Positions 1 through 8,892 of a stretch of 64,000 nucleotides of DNA are shown one piece after another; position 1 is the first letter of the stretch; each line of letters opens with the position of its first letter. Made by a program: the position numbers and the translations under genes. A model generated the notes under the pieces. It was not told the DNA's origin and did no database searches. It saw nothing but the letters and a program-made list of their open reading frames with translations. The stretch lies in NCBI GenBank assembly GCA_003435055.1, contig QUMM01000003.1, positions 144,321-208,320 of the forward strand, read 5' to 3'. This stretch comes from Lachnospiraceae bacterium OF09-6. GTDB lineage: Bacteria; Bacillota; Clostridia; Lachnospirales; Lachnospiraceae.

Positions 1-50
1 TTGGTCAGCATATTTCCGACTTTTCCATCCCCCGCTATAATTATCTTCAC
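1..50 (-). CDS. trkA: TrkA-like potassium uptake regulator, N-terminus only
   Basis: Only the first 16 codons lie in the window; the gene runs off the left edge. They read MKIIIAGDGKVGNMLT, the first beta strand and glycine-rich dinucleotide-binding loop (GDGKVG) typical of TrkA, the cytosolic NAD-binding subunit of Trk potassium uptake. I start it at a GTG (50-48) because GGAGG lies 8 bases upstream. An in-frame ATG at 65 would put that ribosome site inside the coding region. Other Rossmann-type RCK proteins begin similarly, so the family is likely but the exact gene is not certain. Confidence 0.6.
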   Translation of the reverse strand, partial: MKIIIAGDGKVGNMLT

Positions 51-189
51 AGGTTTTTCCTCCATAAATTCGTCGATCTTATTATCATAACCGCTTTGAG
101 CCACAGACAGCTCCGAATAGTTCCATTTTATCATATATCCGTATTAATTCAACTGATACCGAAACATTCAGATAGTAACATACTTTCTA

Positions 190-230
190 AAATAAAACAA
201 GGGAATTCTGTGTCTACAGAATTCCCATAT
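190..230 (-). terminator. Terminator of the metal-ATPase unit
   Basis: The 11-bp arms at 201-211 and 216-226 (GGGAATTCTGT and its complement) enclose a 4-base loop. Read on the minus strand, the stem is followed by TTGTTTTATTTT. It lies just past the stop of the P-type ATPase, so it ends that transcript before the trkA-like gene. Confidence 0.75.
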
Positions 231-266
231 TTTTATCCGAATTTATATCATTTTCTACATAGAAGC

Positions 267-2348
267 TTACAGAAGCTTTCTCATGCTTCCCAGGCTGATC
301 AGCAAAGTAGACGTGTTATGCATCAAAGCTGATGTGGTCGGCTGAATAATACCAAACACACCCAGAGCGATCAGGGTAGAATTAATTCCTACTATGCTGC
401 GATAGTTCTTGCGGATACGTCTCATCAGCTGGTCACTGATCTGCTTCAATATCAATATCTGATAGAGATCATCTGCGCTGATGGTAATATCTGCAATCTC
501 TCTTGCAAGTTCAGCACCATCACTGATGGCAATTCCCGCATCCGATGCAGACAGTGCCGGAGAATCATTGATACCGTCTCCGGTCATGATCACTTTGCGT
601 CCTGCTGCCTTTTCTTTCTCGACAAATTTTGCCTTATCTCCTGGCAGTACCTCTGCATAGAACTCATCGATTCCCACTTTTTCTGCAATCGCTTTTGCCG
701 TGTGCTCATTATCTCCAGTCATCATCACTACTTTGGAAATGCCCGCCTTTTTCAGCTCGCGAATCACATCTGCCGCTTCCGGTCTCAGCGGATCCTCAAT
801 ACAGATCACCGCTGACAGTTTTCCTTCGATCGCCATATACAGATGTGAGTATTCCTGAGGAAGGTTCTCCAGAATCTCTCTTTTGTCTTCCGGAATCACA
901 GTCTTCTCATCTTCAAATACAAAATGATAGCTTCCAATGATGACTTTCTTATCCTCCACTGAAGAGGAAATACCATGCGCTACCACATACTCTACCCTGG
1001 AATGCATCTCTTCATGCTCCAGACCTCTTTCCTTTGCCGCATGTACCACAGCTTTTGCCATAGAATGTGGGAAGTGTTCTTCCAGACATGCTGCGATACG
1101 CAACAATTCGCCTTCACTTCTGCCATCAAAAGATACTACTTTTACAACAGTCGGCTTTGCCTTCGTCAGGGTGCCGGTCTTATCAAATACGATCGTATCT
1201 GCCTCTGCAACTGCCTCCAGGAACTTACCGCCCTTTACCGTAATATGGTGGGTTCCCGCTTCATGAATGGCATATAATACCGAAATCGGCATGGCCATCT
1301 TCAGTGCGCAGGAGAAATCTACCATCAGTACGGATAAGGTCCTGGTCACGTTACGGGTCAGCAGATACGTCAATGCGGTACCTCCTAAGGTCCACGGAAC
1401 CAGACGGTCTGCCAGATGCTCTGCCTTACTCTCCAGTCCGGACTTCAGCTTCTCAGACTCTTCGATCATCTTCACAACCTGTTCATAACGGCTTCCACCG
1501 CCAGTCGCTGTGACCTGAATGGTCAATTCGCCTTCTTCCAGAACCGTTCCGGCAAACACACCGGCTCCGCTGCTCTTGCGGACTGCTACTGATTCACCGG
1601 TCAGAGATGCCTGGTTTACCATACCTTCTCCTTCTGTCACGGTACCATCAAACGGAATGACATTGCCCATGTGTACCACGATTCTGTCACCCTTCTGAAT
1701 CTTGCTGCTGTCTGTCAGGACTTCTGTCTCATCCTGTTTCATCCAGACTTTTTCCACATGAAGGGACATACTTCTTGCCAGATCACCGACAGACTTCTTG
1801 TGGGTCCATTCTTCCAGTATTCCACCGATGCCCAGCAGGAACATTACGGAGCCTGCCGTCGCATAGTCACCACGTATGACAGACACTCCGATTGCTGTAC
1901 CATCCAGTACCGGCACTTCAATCTTACGGTTACACAGACACTTTAATCCTTTTACTACATACGGGATTGCAGCTACCGTATTATAGCAGGCATTCAGAGG
2001 CGCAGGAAGGAACCACTTTCTTGCATAATGAAATGCAACCTTCCATACCAGCTTATCCTGATATTCAGCATTTAACGCTCTGCCCGAATTCTGAATAAAA
2101 TGCTCTGGCACCTCCACATCTTCATAATGGAAAGTCTGAAGCTTCTTCAGCATATCCTGACGGTCTGCCTTTTCGCCACTGTAATAAACTGTCACATCAC
2201 AGGTCTGGTCATTTACCTTCACCTGATTCACACAGGAAAGCTCTGTCAGAAAGTATTGCAGCGTATCTGCCTGCACATAGCTCATGCGATATACAGACAT
2301 ATGCATACGAATACGTCTTTTTGATTCGTTTTTAATCTGAAACTTCAC
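267..2348 (-). CDS. Heavy-metal-translocating P1B-type ATPase
   Basis: A 693-residue membrane pump predicted to export a metal ion using ATP. In order: an N-terminal HMA-like alpha/beta fold (about 12-75) without the usual CxxC, transmembrane helices, the actuator with TGES (250-253), the TM4 motif, the phosphorylation motif DKTGTLT (D389) and the hinge motif TGDGINDSPAL. The usual TM4 CPC/CPx is replaced by S346-C347-A348-L349-K350, so the ion is probably not the ordinary Cu+ or Zn2+/Cd2+ set; I cannot name it. The start is a GTG 13 bases after the DUF6110 gene, with only a weak upstream ribosome site, which suggests translational coupling. The two genes form one unit. Confidence 0.88.
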   Translation of the reverse strand: MKFQIKNESKRRIRMHMSVYRMSYVQADTLQYFLTELSCVNQVKVNDQTCDVTVYYSGEKADRQDMLKKLQTFHYEDVEVPEHFIQNSGRALNAEYQDKLVWKVAFHYARKWFLPAPLNACYNTVAAIPYVVKGLKCLCNRKIEVPVLDGTAIGVSVIRGDYATAGSVMFLLGIGGILEEWTHKKSVGDLARSMSLHVEKVWMKQDETEVLTDSSKIQKGDRIVVHMGNVIPFDGTVTEGEGMVNQASLTGESVAVRKSSGAGVFAGTVLEEGELTIQVTATGGGSRYEQVVKMIEESEKLKSGLESKAEHLADRLVPWTLGGTALTYLLTRNVTRTLSVLMVDFSCALKMAMPISVLYAIHEAGTHHITVKGGKFLEAVAEADTIVFDKTGTLTKAKPTVVKVVSFDGRSEGELLRIAACLEEHFPHSMAKAVVHAAKERGLEHEEMHSRVEYVVAHGISSSVEDKKVIIGSYHFVFEDEKTVIPEDKREILENLPQEYSHLYMAIEGKLSAVICIEDPLRPEAADVIRELKKAGISKVVMMTGDNEHTAKAIAEKVGIDEFYAEVLPGDKAKFVEKEKAAGRKVIMTGDGINDSPALSASDAGIAISDGAELAREIADITISADDLYQILILKQISDQLMRRIRKNYRSIVGINSTLIALGVFGIIQPTTSALMHNTSTLLISLGSMRKLL

Positions 2349-2361
2349 TTATGACCGCCCC

Positions 2362-2676
2362 TTATTCTGCTGTCTCTTCTGCAGTTTCTTCTACTTCTTT
2401 GAAGTCTTCGTCTTCGAAAGCCTGTTCTTCTGCCTTCTGAGCACGTTCTTCGTTAATGTCTTTTGCACCTTCCAGAATGTCTTCACAGTTTTCCTGAACG
2501 AGATTCACAGTCTTCATCACACATTCTTTTGCACGAAGAACGGCTGCTGTACACTGTGTATATACTTTCTTTGCGTCATCACTTGCCAGAACCTTTACAC
2601 CTGCTGTTCCAAAGACAACTCCACCTGCGAAAGTTCCCACTTTTTTCCAGTCTACATTTTTGAATACGTTTTTCAT
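2362..2676 (-). CDS. DUF6110-type small protein, partner of the metal ATPase
   Basis: A 104-residue protein. Its N-terminus has a short hydrophobic glycine-rich segment (about 13-30) that could insert in the membrane. A helical middle with two cysteines follows (QCTAAVLRAKEC, about 42-53), then a strongly acidic tail of E/D residues. Proteins of this kind commonly precede P1B ATPases in Clostridia and are listed as DUF6110; no function is established that I know of. It is the first gene of the unit and has a good AGGAGG site. The acidic tail and cysteines would suit a metal-binding or accessory role, but that is inference. Confidence 0.6.
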   Translation of the reverse strand: MKNVFKNVDWKKVGTFAGGVVFGTAGVKVLASDDAKKVYTQCTAAVLRAKECVMKTVNLVQENCEDILEGAKDINEERAQKAEEQAFEDEDFKEVEETAEETAE

Positions 2677-2706
2677 GATTACTTCCTCCTCGTAAAATAA
2701 TTTCCA

Positions 2707-2765
2707 TTAGCTTGTGCTAACTTTTTATTCATTGCTATTCTACTTCATGCCTCTTTTTTTGTCAA
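2707..2765 (-). promoter_or_regulatory. Promoter and palindrome controlling the metal-ATPase unit
   Basis: A sigma-A type promoter reads TTGACA (2760-2765), a 17-base spacer and TAGAAT (2737-2742) on the minus strand. About 16 bases downstream of the -10 is the palindrome TTAGC-ACAA-GCTAA (2707-2720), placed where a repressor would block initiation or early elongation. The half-sites resemble those of DtxR/MntR-like metal repressors, which would suit the gene it controls. The regulator is not in this window. Confidence 0.6.
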
Positions 2766-2811
2766 TTTGAAACCTGTAAAAATCCCTATATTTCACGGGA
2801 AAAACACATTT

Positions 2812-3957
2812 TTATTCTTCTGCTTTTCCCATCTGGTCATAACGTTCCAGGAAGTTATGACGAACTCCTCCTGTTTTGTATTCCACTACGGTATCCAGAT
2901 TCACATTCTCTACGCTCTTGAAAATATTGCCTTCTACAAATGGATTTTTCTGTTTTAAGGTACGGATCAACTCTTTAATCTCCACACGCTTGGAACGGTT
3001 TTCTTCATTATTACATGTGGTGCAGGTGTCAGTAAACTTGCAGGCACACTGAATAAAATGCAGATCATTGTAATCCCTCCAGGATTTGATATCATCCTCC
3101 CGGATCAGATATAACGGCCGGATCAACTCCATGCCTTCAAAATTCGTACTGTGAAGCTTCGGCATCATAGTCTGTACCTGACCACCATAAAGCATTCCCA
3201 TCAAAATGGTTTCAATCACATCATCATAATGGTGTCCCAGCGCAATCTTGTTACATCCCAGTTCTTTTGCATAGGCATACAAATGTCCACGGCGCATTCT
3301 GGCACAGAGATAACAAGGCGAATTCTCTATTTCATACACTGCATCAAAAATGTTGGATTCAAAGAATGTCACCGGGATATTCAGTCTGCGTGCATTCTCT
3401 TCTATAATATGCCTGTTTGCCTCATTATATCCAGGGTCCATGACCAGATACTTTACCTCGAATTCAAACTTATTGTGGCGCTTCAGTTCCTGAAACAACT
3501 TGGCCATCAGCATGGAATCTTTCCCACCGGAAATACACACTGCGATCTTATCTCCCGGTTTCACCAGTTCATAGGTATTAATCGCGCGGCAGAATTTAGA
3601 CCAGATTCTTTTCTTGTAGGTCTTTCGCAGACTCTGCTCCACATTTTTGGCAAAATCTGCCTCTTCCTGGCGCTTCATATAATCCATCAGCCAGGCAATA
3701 TAGCCACCTTCCAGACTTTCTGCATCCAATCCTTTTTCGCATAATTCTGCAGCAAGATCAATACTGTTTCTCCCTCTGGAACAGCAAATAATCAGTTTCT
3801 TTGTCTTATCTGTCTGTTCACTGGATGAGATCTCCTCGCCTGGAATCGCCGTGGCACCCGGAATGGCACCATGGGCGATTTCACTTTCGCTTCGGATATC
3901 GATCAGCTGATAAGTGTCCGGATTCATATTTCTTAACTCTTCTACTGTAATGCTCAT
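2812..3957 (-). CDS. Rhodanese-PP-loop fusion, TtcA/TilS-like tRNA thiolation enzyme
   Basis: A 381-residue cytosolic enzyme joining a rhodanese domain (about 1-95) to an adenylating N-type PP-loop domain. The rhodanese active-site loop is C59-S-R-G-R, suitable for carrying a persulfide. The ATP loop is SGGKDS (143-148). The cysteine pair C215/C218 and the later cluster CAC-TDTC-TTC resemble the iron-sulfur and zinc sites of TtcA-family tRNA 2-thiolation enzymes. A likely role is ATP-dependent thiolation of a tRNA base with sulfur delivered by the fused rhodanese; the target base cannot be read. It follows degV by 18 bases and shares its promoter. Confidence 0.78.
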   Translation of the reverse strand: MSITVEELRNMNPDTYQLIDIRSESEIAHGAIPGATAIPGEEISSSEQTDKTKKLIICCSRGRNSIDLAAELCEKGLDAESLEGGYIAWLMDYMKRQEEADFAKNVEQSLRKTYKKRIWSKFCRAINTYELVKPGDKIAVCISGGKDSMLMAKLFQELKRHNKFEFEVKYLVMDPGYNEANRHIIEENARRLNIPVTFFESNIFDAVYEIENSPCYLCARMRRGHLYAYAKELGCNKIALGHHYDDVIETILMGMLYGGQVQTMMPKLHSTNFEGMELIRPLYLIREDDIKSWRDYNDLHFIQCACKFTDTCTTCNNEENRSKRVEIKELIRTLKQKNPFVEGNIFKSVENVNLDTVVEYKTGGVRHNFLERYDQMGKAEE

Positions 3958-3975
3958 CCTCTTCTCCTTTTCGTC

Positions 3976-4863
3976 CTACCGGGTGATCCGCTTCGGTCTG
4001 CAGGAACATCCGATTCCTAAACCTCCCGGTCCGATATGACAGCTGACGCCCAGTGACAGCTTATCATACAACACGGTCATTTCCGGGAATGCCTTCTTGA
4101 TATCTTCCAGCCATTTTTCACTTTCTTCCGCAGTGGCGCTGGTCGCTGCCAGCAGATATACTTCCCCTTGCTGCACTTCTTCTTTGAATTTTGTAGCAAA
4201 TTCCTGTTTCATGGCATCAATCATGACTTTCTTTGCCTGTACAAATCCACGACATTTTTTATAAGTATCCAGAGTCCCCACATCGAACTGCAGGACTGGT
4301 TTGATATTCAATACACTGCCAAGTGCTGCTGTGGCACGGGAAATTCTTCCCCCTCTTTTTAAGTACTCCAGATCCTGTACACCAATATAGATGGTATTCT
4401 TTGCGCGTGCTTCCTCCAGCATCTGCCTGATCTGCGCTGTCGTATACCCTTCTTCGATCAACTCCAGCGCATCCAGCACGGATCGGTGCTGGGTAGCTGA
4501 TACCCGGCCATTGTCTACCACAAATACTCTTCCTGCATAAGGTTCTTCCTGTGCCAGCATCTGTGCGGTCTGACAGGACCCACTGAGAGCACTGCTTAAT
4601 GGAATGTATAGAATCTGCTCATGTTCCTTCAGTGCTTTCTCCCATATCTTCATAACCTCTTCCGGACCAGGCTGTGAGGTACTTACATGACTTCCTGCTT
4701 TCATTTTTTCAAAAAATTCTTCTCTTGCCAAATTAATATCTTCATAATAACAGGTATTATCAATATAAAATGGCATCGGCAATACATAGATGCCCAGTTT
4801 TTCTGCCTCTTTCTGTGTGATACTGCTGTGACTGTCTGTCACCACTCCAATTGTACTGTTCAT
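3976..4863 (-). CDS. DegV family fatty-acid-binding protein
   Basis: A 295-residue protein starting with the family signature VVTDSHSS. It also has the S-T-S-Q-P-G-P loop that contacts the lipid carboxylate, and the YLKRGGRIS segment of DegV proteins. These proteins bind one fatty acid; in Firmicutes relatives (FakB) hand it to the FakA kinase for phospholipid synthesis. No fakA lies nearby. The C-terminus ends in an unusual CSCRPKR tail after GPGGLGIG. It has its own promoter (4911-4940) and is co-transcribed with the rhodanese-PP-loop gene. Confidence 0.88.
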   Translation of the reverse strand: MNSTIGVVTDSHSSITQKEAEKLGIYVLPMPFYIDNTCYYEDINLAREEFFEKMKAGSHVSTSQPGPEEVMKIWEKALKEHEQILYIPLSSALSGSCQTAQMLAQEEPYAGRVFVVDNGRVSATQHRSVLDALELIEEGYTTAQIRQMLEEARAKNTIYIGVQDLEYLKRGGRISRATAALGSVLNIKPVLQFDVGTLDTYKKCRGFVQAKKVMIDAMKQEFATKFKEEVQQGEVYLLAATSATAEESEKWLEDIKKAFPEMTVLYDKLSLGVSCHIGPGGLGIGCSCRPKRITR

Positions 4864-4910
4864 TTTTCCTCCTGATTCAAGAACATTACCTGATTTGTGT
4901 CTAAATAAGT

Positions 4911-4940
4911 ACTATAGCATAATTTCTGTAAACGTGTCAA
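4911..4940 (-). promoter_or_regulatory. Promoter of degV and the rhodanese-PP-loop gene
   Basis: TTGACA (4935-4940), an 18-base spacer and TATAGT (4911-4916) on the minus strand. The -35 box overlaps the T-run of the preceding larE terminator, so one transcript stops where the next begins. Confidence 0.7.
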
Positions 4941-4966
4941 AAAATAGTGCCCATTGCAGGCACTAT
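4936..4966 (-). terminator. Terminator of tcdA-larE
   Basis: The 8-bp arms 4944-4951 and 4959-4966 (ATAGTGCC and complement) around a 7-base loop are followed on the minus strand by a run of six T. It lies directly after the larE stop. Confidence 0.75.
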
Positions 4967-4975
4967 CTTGTTCCG

Positions 4976-5794
4976 TTATTTTTTGATGTCCAGAGTCTCA
5001 TTCATACTTCCGGTACGATATCCCATCAGATCCAGAGTCACATAAGTAAAACCATAGGATTTTAATTCTCTCGTGATCTTTTCTCTTGTCTCCGGCTGCA
5101 TGAGTTTGTCAAATTCAGCTGGATCAATCTCAATCCTTGCCATCATACCATGAATGCGCACTCTTACCTGATGGAATCCCAGATCCAGCAAGAGCTGTTC
5201 TGCTTTATCTACCATTCCCAGCTTTTCTTCTGTGATCGTCTCCCCATATACGAATCTGGAAGACAGACAGGCAAATGACTGTTTTTCCCAGGTCGGAAGT
5301 CCCAGCTTCTTCGATAAAAGCCGAATCTCATTCTTGTTCAGATTGCAATGACGAAGTGGACTCTTCACTTCCAGTTCTGACACTGCCTGAAGACCTGGAC
5401 GATAGTCTCCATTGTCATCCATATTGGATCCCTCTATGATATTCTCTATGCCCTGTTCTGCTGCCAGCTTTTTGATCTTTTCAAACAGCTCTTTCTTGCA
5501 AAGATAGCATCGATTCTTCGGATTCTGTGCAAATCCTTCGATCTCCAGTTCTTCTGACTTGCAGATAAAATGACGAATGCCCTCTTTTTCACAGAATGCA
5601 ATGGCCTCTTTTAATTCTCTCTGTGGAAAGGAGCAGGACTGTGCTGTCACTGCAATGATCTGATCCCCTAATGCTTCTTTTGCTGCTTTTAATAAAAAGG
5701 TAGAATCTACCCCGCTGGAAAATGCCACTGCTACAGAATTCAGACTGCGCAGATACTCCAGCAACGCTTCATACTTTTCTTCTAACTGTCCCAT
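4976..5794 (-). CDS. larE: LarE-type ATP-dependent sulfur transferase
   Basis: A 272-residue PP-loop enzyme with SGVDS (27-31). LarE adenylates a pyridinium dicarboxylate mononucleotide and inserts sulfur to make the nickel-pincer cofactor. Three cysteines match the conserved set: C96 and C99 in NRCYLCK, and C176 in FACLSSR. C176 corresponds to the sacrificial Cys176 of the Lactobacillus plantarum enzyme. The three together fit the class that may use an iron-sulfur cluster and so need not be consumed. I start at 5794 (MGQLEEK) because AGGAGG lies 8 bases upstream; the longer frame from 5815 has no ribosome site. It follows tcdA by 26 bases. No larA, larB or larC is in the window. Confidence 0.85.
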   Translation of the reverse strand: MGQLEEKYEALLEYLRSLNSVAVAFSSGVDSTFLLKAAKEALGDQIIAVTAQSCSFPQRELKEAIAFCEKEGIRHFICKSEELEIEGFAQNPKNRCYLCKKELFEKIKKLAAEQGIENIIEGSNMDDNGDYRPGLQAVSELEVKSPLRHCNLNKNEIRLLSKKLGLPTWEKQSFACLSSRFVYGETITEEKLGMVDKAEQLLLDLGFHQVRVRIHGMMARIEIDPAEFDKLMQPETREKITRELKSYGFTYVTLDLMGYRTGSMNETLDIKK

Positions 5795-5820
5795 GTGACT
5801 GTCCTCCTGTACCAAATATC

Positions 5821-6579
5821 TTATTTGTTTACAGACAGGTCTTTTACGACCTCTCCGGCTATAATCAATCCAACTACAGACGGCACAAAGGCCACGCTTC
5901 CCGGAATGTCCCGCCTCTCAGTGCACTTATGCTTAGCCCCCGGCGGACAGATACAGTGTGTACGGCAGCTAACGGACATATCTTCGATTGGTCTTGTCGG
6001 CTGTTCTTCGGAATATACTACTTTCAGCTTCTTTACCCCACGCTTTTTCAATTCCCGGCGCATTACCTTTGCCAGTGGACATACCTTGGTCTTATAGATA
6101 TCCGCCACCTGGAACTTGCTGGCATCCAGCTTGTTCCCGGCACCCATGCTGCTGATGATCGGAATGTTCATCTCCTGCGCTTTCATAACTAATGAGATCT
6201 TTGCCGTAACAGTATCTACTGCATCCACAATATAATCATACTCTTCAAACGGAAATTCCTCTGCATTTTCCGGAAGAAAGAAACATTTGTGCACTCTTAC
6301 ATCTACTTTTGGGTTAATCTCCAGCATACGTTCCTTCATCACATCGACCTTATACTGGCCTACCGTTTTTCTTGTAGCAATGATCTGACGGTTCAGGTTG
6401 GTCAGACATACCTTATCATCATCGATCAGGTCAAAGGCTCCCACACCGGTACGAACCAACGCCTCACAAACATATCCGCCCACGCCGCCGATGCCAAATA
6501 CTGCCACACGGCTGTTTGCCAACTTATCCATGGCTTCTTTTCCCAATAACAATTCTGTTCTTGAAAACTGTGTTAACAT
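5821..6579 (-). CDS. tcdA: tRNA threonylcarbamoyladenosine dehydratase
   Basis: A 252-residue E1-like (ThiF/HesA fold) enzyme that uses ATP to cyclise t6A37 of tRNA to ct6A. It has the nucleotide loop GIGGVGG (about 31-37), the DDDKV-TNLNRQ adenylation segment, and the YIVDAVDT and SSMGAG motifs of the TcdA/CsdL branch. A basic, cysteine-containing C-terminal stretch (CICPPGAKHKC) fits tRNA binding. It is the first gene of the tcdA-larE unit. With the PP-loop genes downstream it makes a small RNA-modification and sulfur neighbourhood. Confidence 0.9.
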   Translation of the reverse strand: MLTQFSRTELLLGKEAMDKLANSRVAVFGIGGVGGYVCEALVRTGVGAFDLIDDDKVCLTNLNRQIIATRKTVGQYKVDVMKERMLEINPKVDVRVHKCFFLPENAEEFPFEEYDYIVDAVDTVTAKISLVMKAQEMNIPIISSMGAGNKLDASKFQVADIYKTKVCPLAKVMRRELKKRGVKKLKVVYSEEQPTRPIEDMSVSCRTHCICPPGAKHKCTERRDIPGSVAFVPSVVGLIIAGEVVKDLSVNK

Positions 6580-6601
6580 TCTATAACTCCTATCTTAACT
6601 G

Positions 6602-6632
6602 AAAACAAAGCGGATGGTATCCATCCGCTTGT
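6602..6632 (-). terminator. Terminator of the lacto-N-biose operon
   Basis: The 10-bp perfect arms 6608-6617 and 6621-6630 (AAGCGGATGG) around a 3-base loop sit between the GH112 stop and tcdA. A short TGTTTT follows on the minus strand. Confidence 0.7.
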
Positions 6633-6711
6633 TTTATGACTACCTACTTTTTCAATAGGCTAATTGTACTATGCAGTTTTCATTCTGTCAATGTGGTTTC
6701 TGCCTAAACTG

Positions 6712-8874
6712 TCAGATTTGATACCACTTTATCTCATTTGCTTCCATATGCAGTTCAAAGCTGCTGCCATCGCCCTTGTATACTACGGTATCCTGTGGTT
6801 CGTAGGTATTGTTGACTACACAGAATTTTCCATTCTTGACGTAAGCATGTACTTCCACATTGTAGTTAGTGGAGTACCAGCAATGCAGTTCTTCTTCTGC
6901 CGATGCGGACCACAGTACCGCACGGTACAGGATTCGGCTGTTCTTGAAGCTGTATGGAAGTCCGCTGATGTAAACACCACGGCCTTTTCCGAAAGTCTTT
7001 ACAGCCATCTGCACTTCCTGGTTGTTCTGAATCAGGATCTTTGTCTCTGGCAGTGCGAAGATGTTCTTCTTGCCTTCTCCAAAGTTTACTTTTCCCTCAC
7101 TGTCAGCCAGAATGAAGTGGTCTCTGTGTTCATCCCAGTTGTACTTATCTGTATTCAGATTGAATCCACGTTCTTCTTCTACACCCAGGATATCATCTAA
7201 CTGGAAGAATTTGCCCTGCCACTGGTGGGCTGCCGGTTCTCCTACACCAATAAAGCCACCGCCATGATATACAAACTCTTTTACAGCTGTAATAACTGTC
7301 TCATCGATCCAGTTTTCGCCACCACTCTGGGCTGTATCAGCATCCCCTACATTGATGACCACATCAAAGTCCTTTAACAGATCTGGATTAGCCTTGATAT
7401 CATCGAAACTGATGAAGGCCACATCAAACGGTGCCCCACTTAATGCTTCAATGATGCCAAAGTAAGAATAGTTCTGCTTGTAGTAAATCGCATGATGCAC
7501 CATATGATTGCCCCATGAACGCATCTTTCCCCAGCAGTTCAAGACTGCCACACGTTTTACGCAATATGGGGTCGTTCCCTGAATGTTATCGTACAGGGTA
7601 CGGAATTCCTGGCAGACGCTCCTGATATATTCTACAAAATCCGGGAACTGAAGAGCCAGTTTCAGATATCCGCCGTATCCGATTCTCTGGATTGGGCTAC
7701 GCAGGATAGCTCTTCTGGCGGTTACCCAGTTCTCCTTTGCTTCTTTCACCGGATTTCCACCTTCGCAGAAGGTATCCGGGAAGAAATATGGCAGGAATCT
7801 TCCTTCCGTATATCTTACGCCCTTGATATCGCTGAACAGTCGCAGCGTGGCACCGTTTCCTACACTTCCAACTACTGCATCCAGACCGATGGAGACAAAT
7901 TCATCCATAAATGGTTCCATACCGATCCAGTGGTCGCCCATGAACATCATGGCTTCTTTTCCATATTCGTGTACAATATCCACCATCTCTTTGGCAAGCT
8001 TTGCCACTTCTCTTCTCTGGAAATTCTGAAAATCTTTAAATTCTTTTGACGGAATCCGATAAGTATTATTCATGTAGCCCTGATCAATGATATATTCCGG
8101 GCGGAACGGATACCCCACTTCTTTTTCAAACTGTTCCAGAATATAAGGGCTGACCGATGCAGAATATCCGAACCAGTCTACATATTTTTCTCTGGCCAGT
8201 TCATCAAAGATCAGAGTGAACTGATGGAAAAAAGTAGTAAAACGAATCACATCTACATACTCGTGAGTATCCAGGAAGTGACGCAGTTTTTCCATACAAT
8301 GTGCTTTTGTTTTTGGCTGACGCACATCAAAAGTAATCTGCGGTTCTATATCCTTCCAGTCATTAACTACCGCATTATACATGTTGACCGGATCCCACAT
8401 GATATAAGCCAAAAAGCTGACGGTATATTCATGGAACCGTTTTACCGGATGGATAACCACATCTCCGCTTTCTTTTTCGTAAGACCATCCACTTACCGGA
8501 ACCACTTCTCCGGTAGTACGGTCGATTACCTCCCACCATCTCTGAATATCATCCCGGTCATTAACTTTCAGCATGTCCGGATACAGATGATCCATCAAAT
8601 GAATCTTCAGGGTATCTTCCGTTGCGGTATGAAAAGCTGACATAATATACATCTGCTGCACTTCATCCGGATTGGCCTTCGCCCATTCATTATCTTTTCT
8701 GGTCGTACAATAAGTCGCATAGACCTTTGCTCCGGTATTCTTTAATTCCTGTGGAAATTCTGTACCATCACAGTCACGGAGTGCATCTGCTCCCCATTCA
8801 TCCATGATCTCCAGTGTCTGTGGCACCACGTCCAGGTCTGTCGGTATGGTTACACGGCCCTTGTTCTGTTCCAT
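6712..8874 (-). CDS. lnpA: GH112 lacto-N-biose / galacto-N-biose phosphorylase
   Basis: A 720-residue cytosolic enzyme that phosphorolyses Gal-beta-1,3-GlcNAc (or -GalNAc) to galactose-1-phosphate and free N-acetylhexosamine. The full-length GH112 arrangement is visible: a TIM-barrel part with the FMGDHWIGMEP segment, whose D314 aligns with the general acid Asp313 known in the Bifidobacterium enzyme. A glutamine-amidotransferase-like domain (GDADTAQSGGENW, GGGFIGVGEPAA) and a C-terminal beta domain follow. It is the last gene of the importer operon. Its substrate is exactly what a lacto-N-biosidase would release, which ties it to the GH136-like pair upstream. Confidence 0.95.
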   Translation of the reverse strand: MEQNKGRVTIPTDLDVVPQTLEIMDEWGADALRDCDGTEFPQELKNTGAKVYATYCTTRKDNEWAKANPDEVQQMYIMSAFHTATEDTLKIHLMDHLYPDMLKVNDRDDIQRWWEVIDRTTGEVVPVSGWSYEKESGDVVIHPVKRFHEYTVSFLAYIMWDPVNMYNAVVNDWKDIEPQITFDVRQPKTKAHCMEKLRHFLDTHEYVDVIRFTTFFHQFTLIFDELAREKYVDWFGYSASVSPYILEQFEKEVGYPFRPEYIIDQGYMNNTYRIPSKEFKDFQNFQRREVAKLAKEMVDIVHEYGKEAMMFMGDHWIGMEPFMDEFVSIGLDAVVGSVGNGATLRLFSDIKGVRYTEGRFLPYFFPDTFCEGGNPVKEAKENWVTARRAILRSPIQRIGYGGYLKLALQFPDFVEYIRSVCQEFRTLYDNIQGTTPYCVKRVAVLNCWGKMRSWGNHMVHHAIYYKQNYSYFGIIEALSGAPFDVAFISFDDIKANPDLLKDFDVVINVGDADTAQSGGENWIDETVITAVKEFVYHGGGFIGVGEPAAHQWQGKFFQLDDILGVEEERGFNLNTDKYNWDEHRDHFILADSEGKVNFGEGKKNIFALPETKILIQNNQEVQMAVKTFGKGRGVYISGLPYSFKNSRILYRAVLWSASAEEELHCWYSTNYNVEVHAYVKNGKFCVVNNTYEPQDTVVYKGDGSSFELHMEANEIKWYQI

Positions 8875-8892
8875 TCTTTTTTGTCCTCCGTT

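Noticed and set aside
51..65. ATG at 65 as the trkA start
   Set aside because: It would place the GGAGG site inside the gene; the GTG at 50 has correct spacing and gives the usual MKIIIxGxGKVG start.
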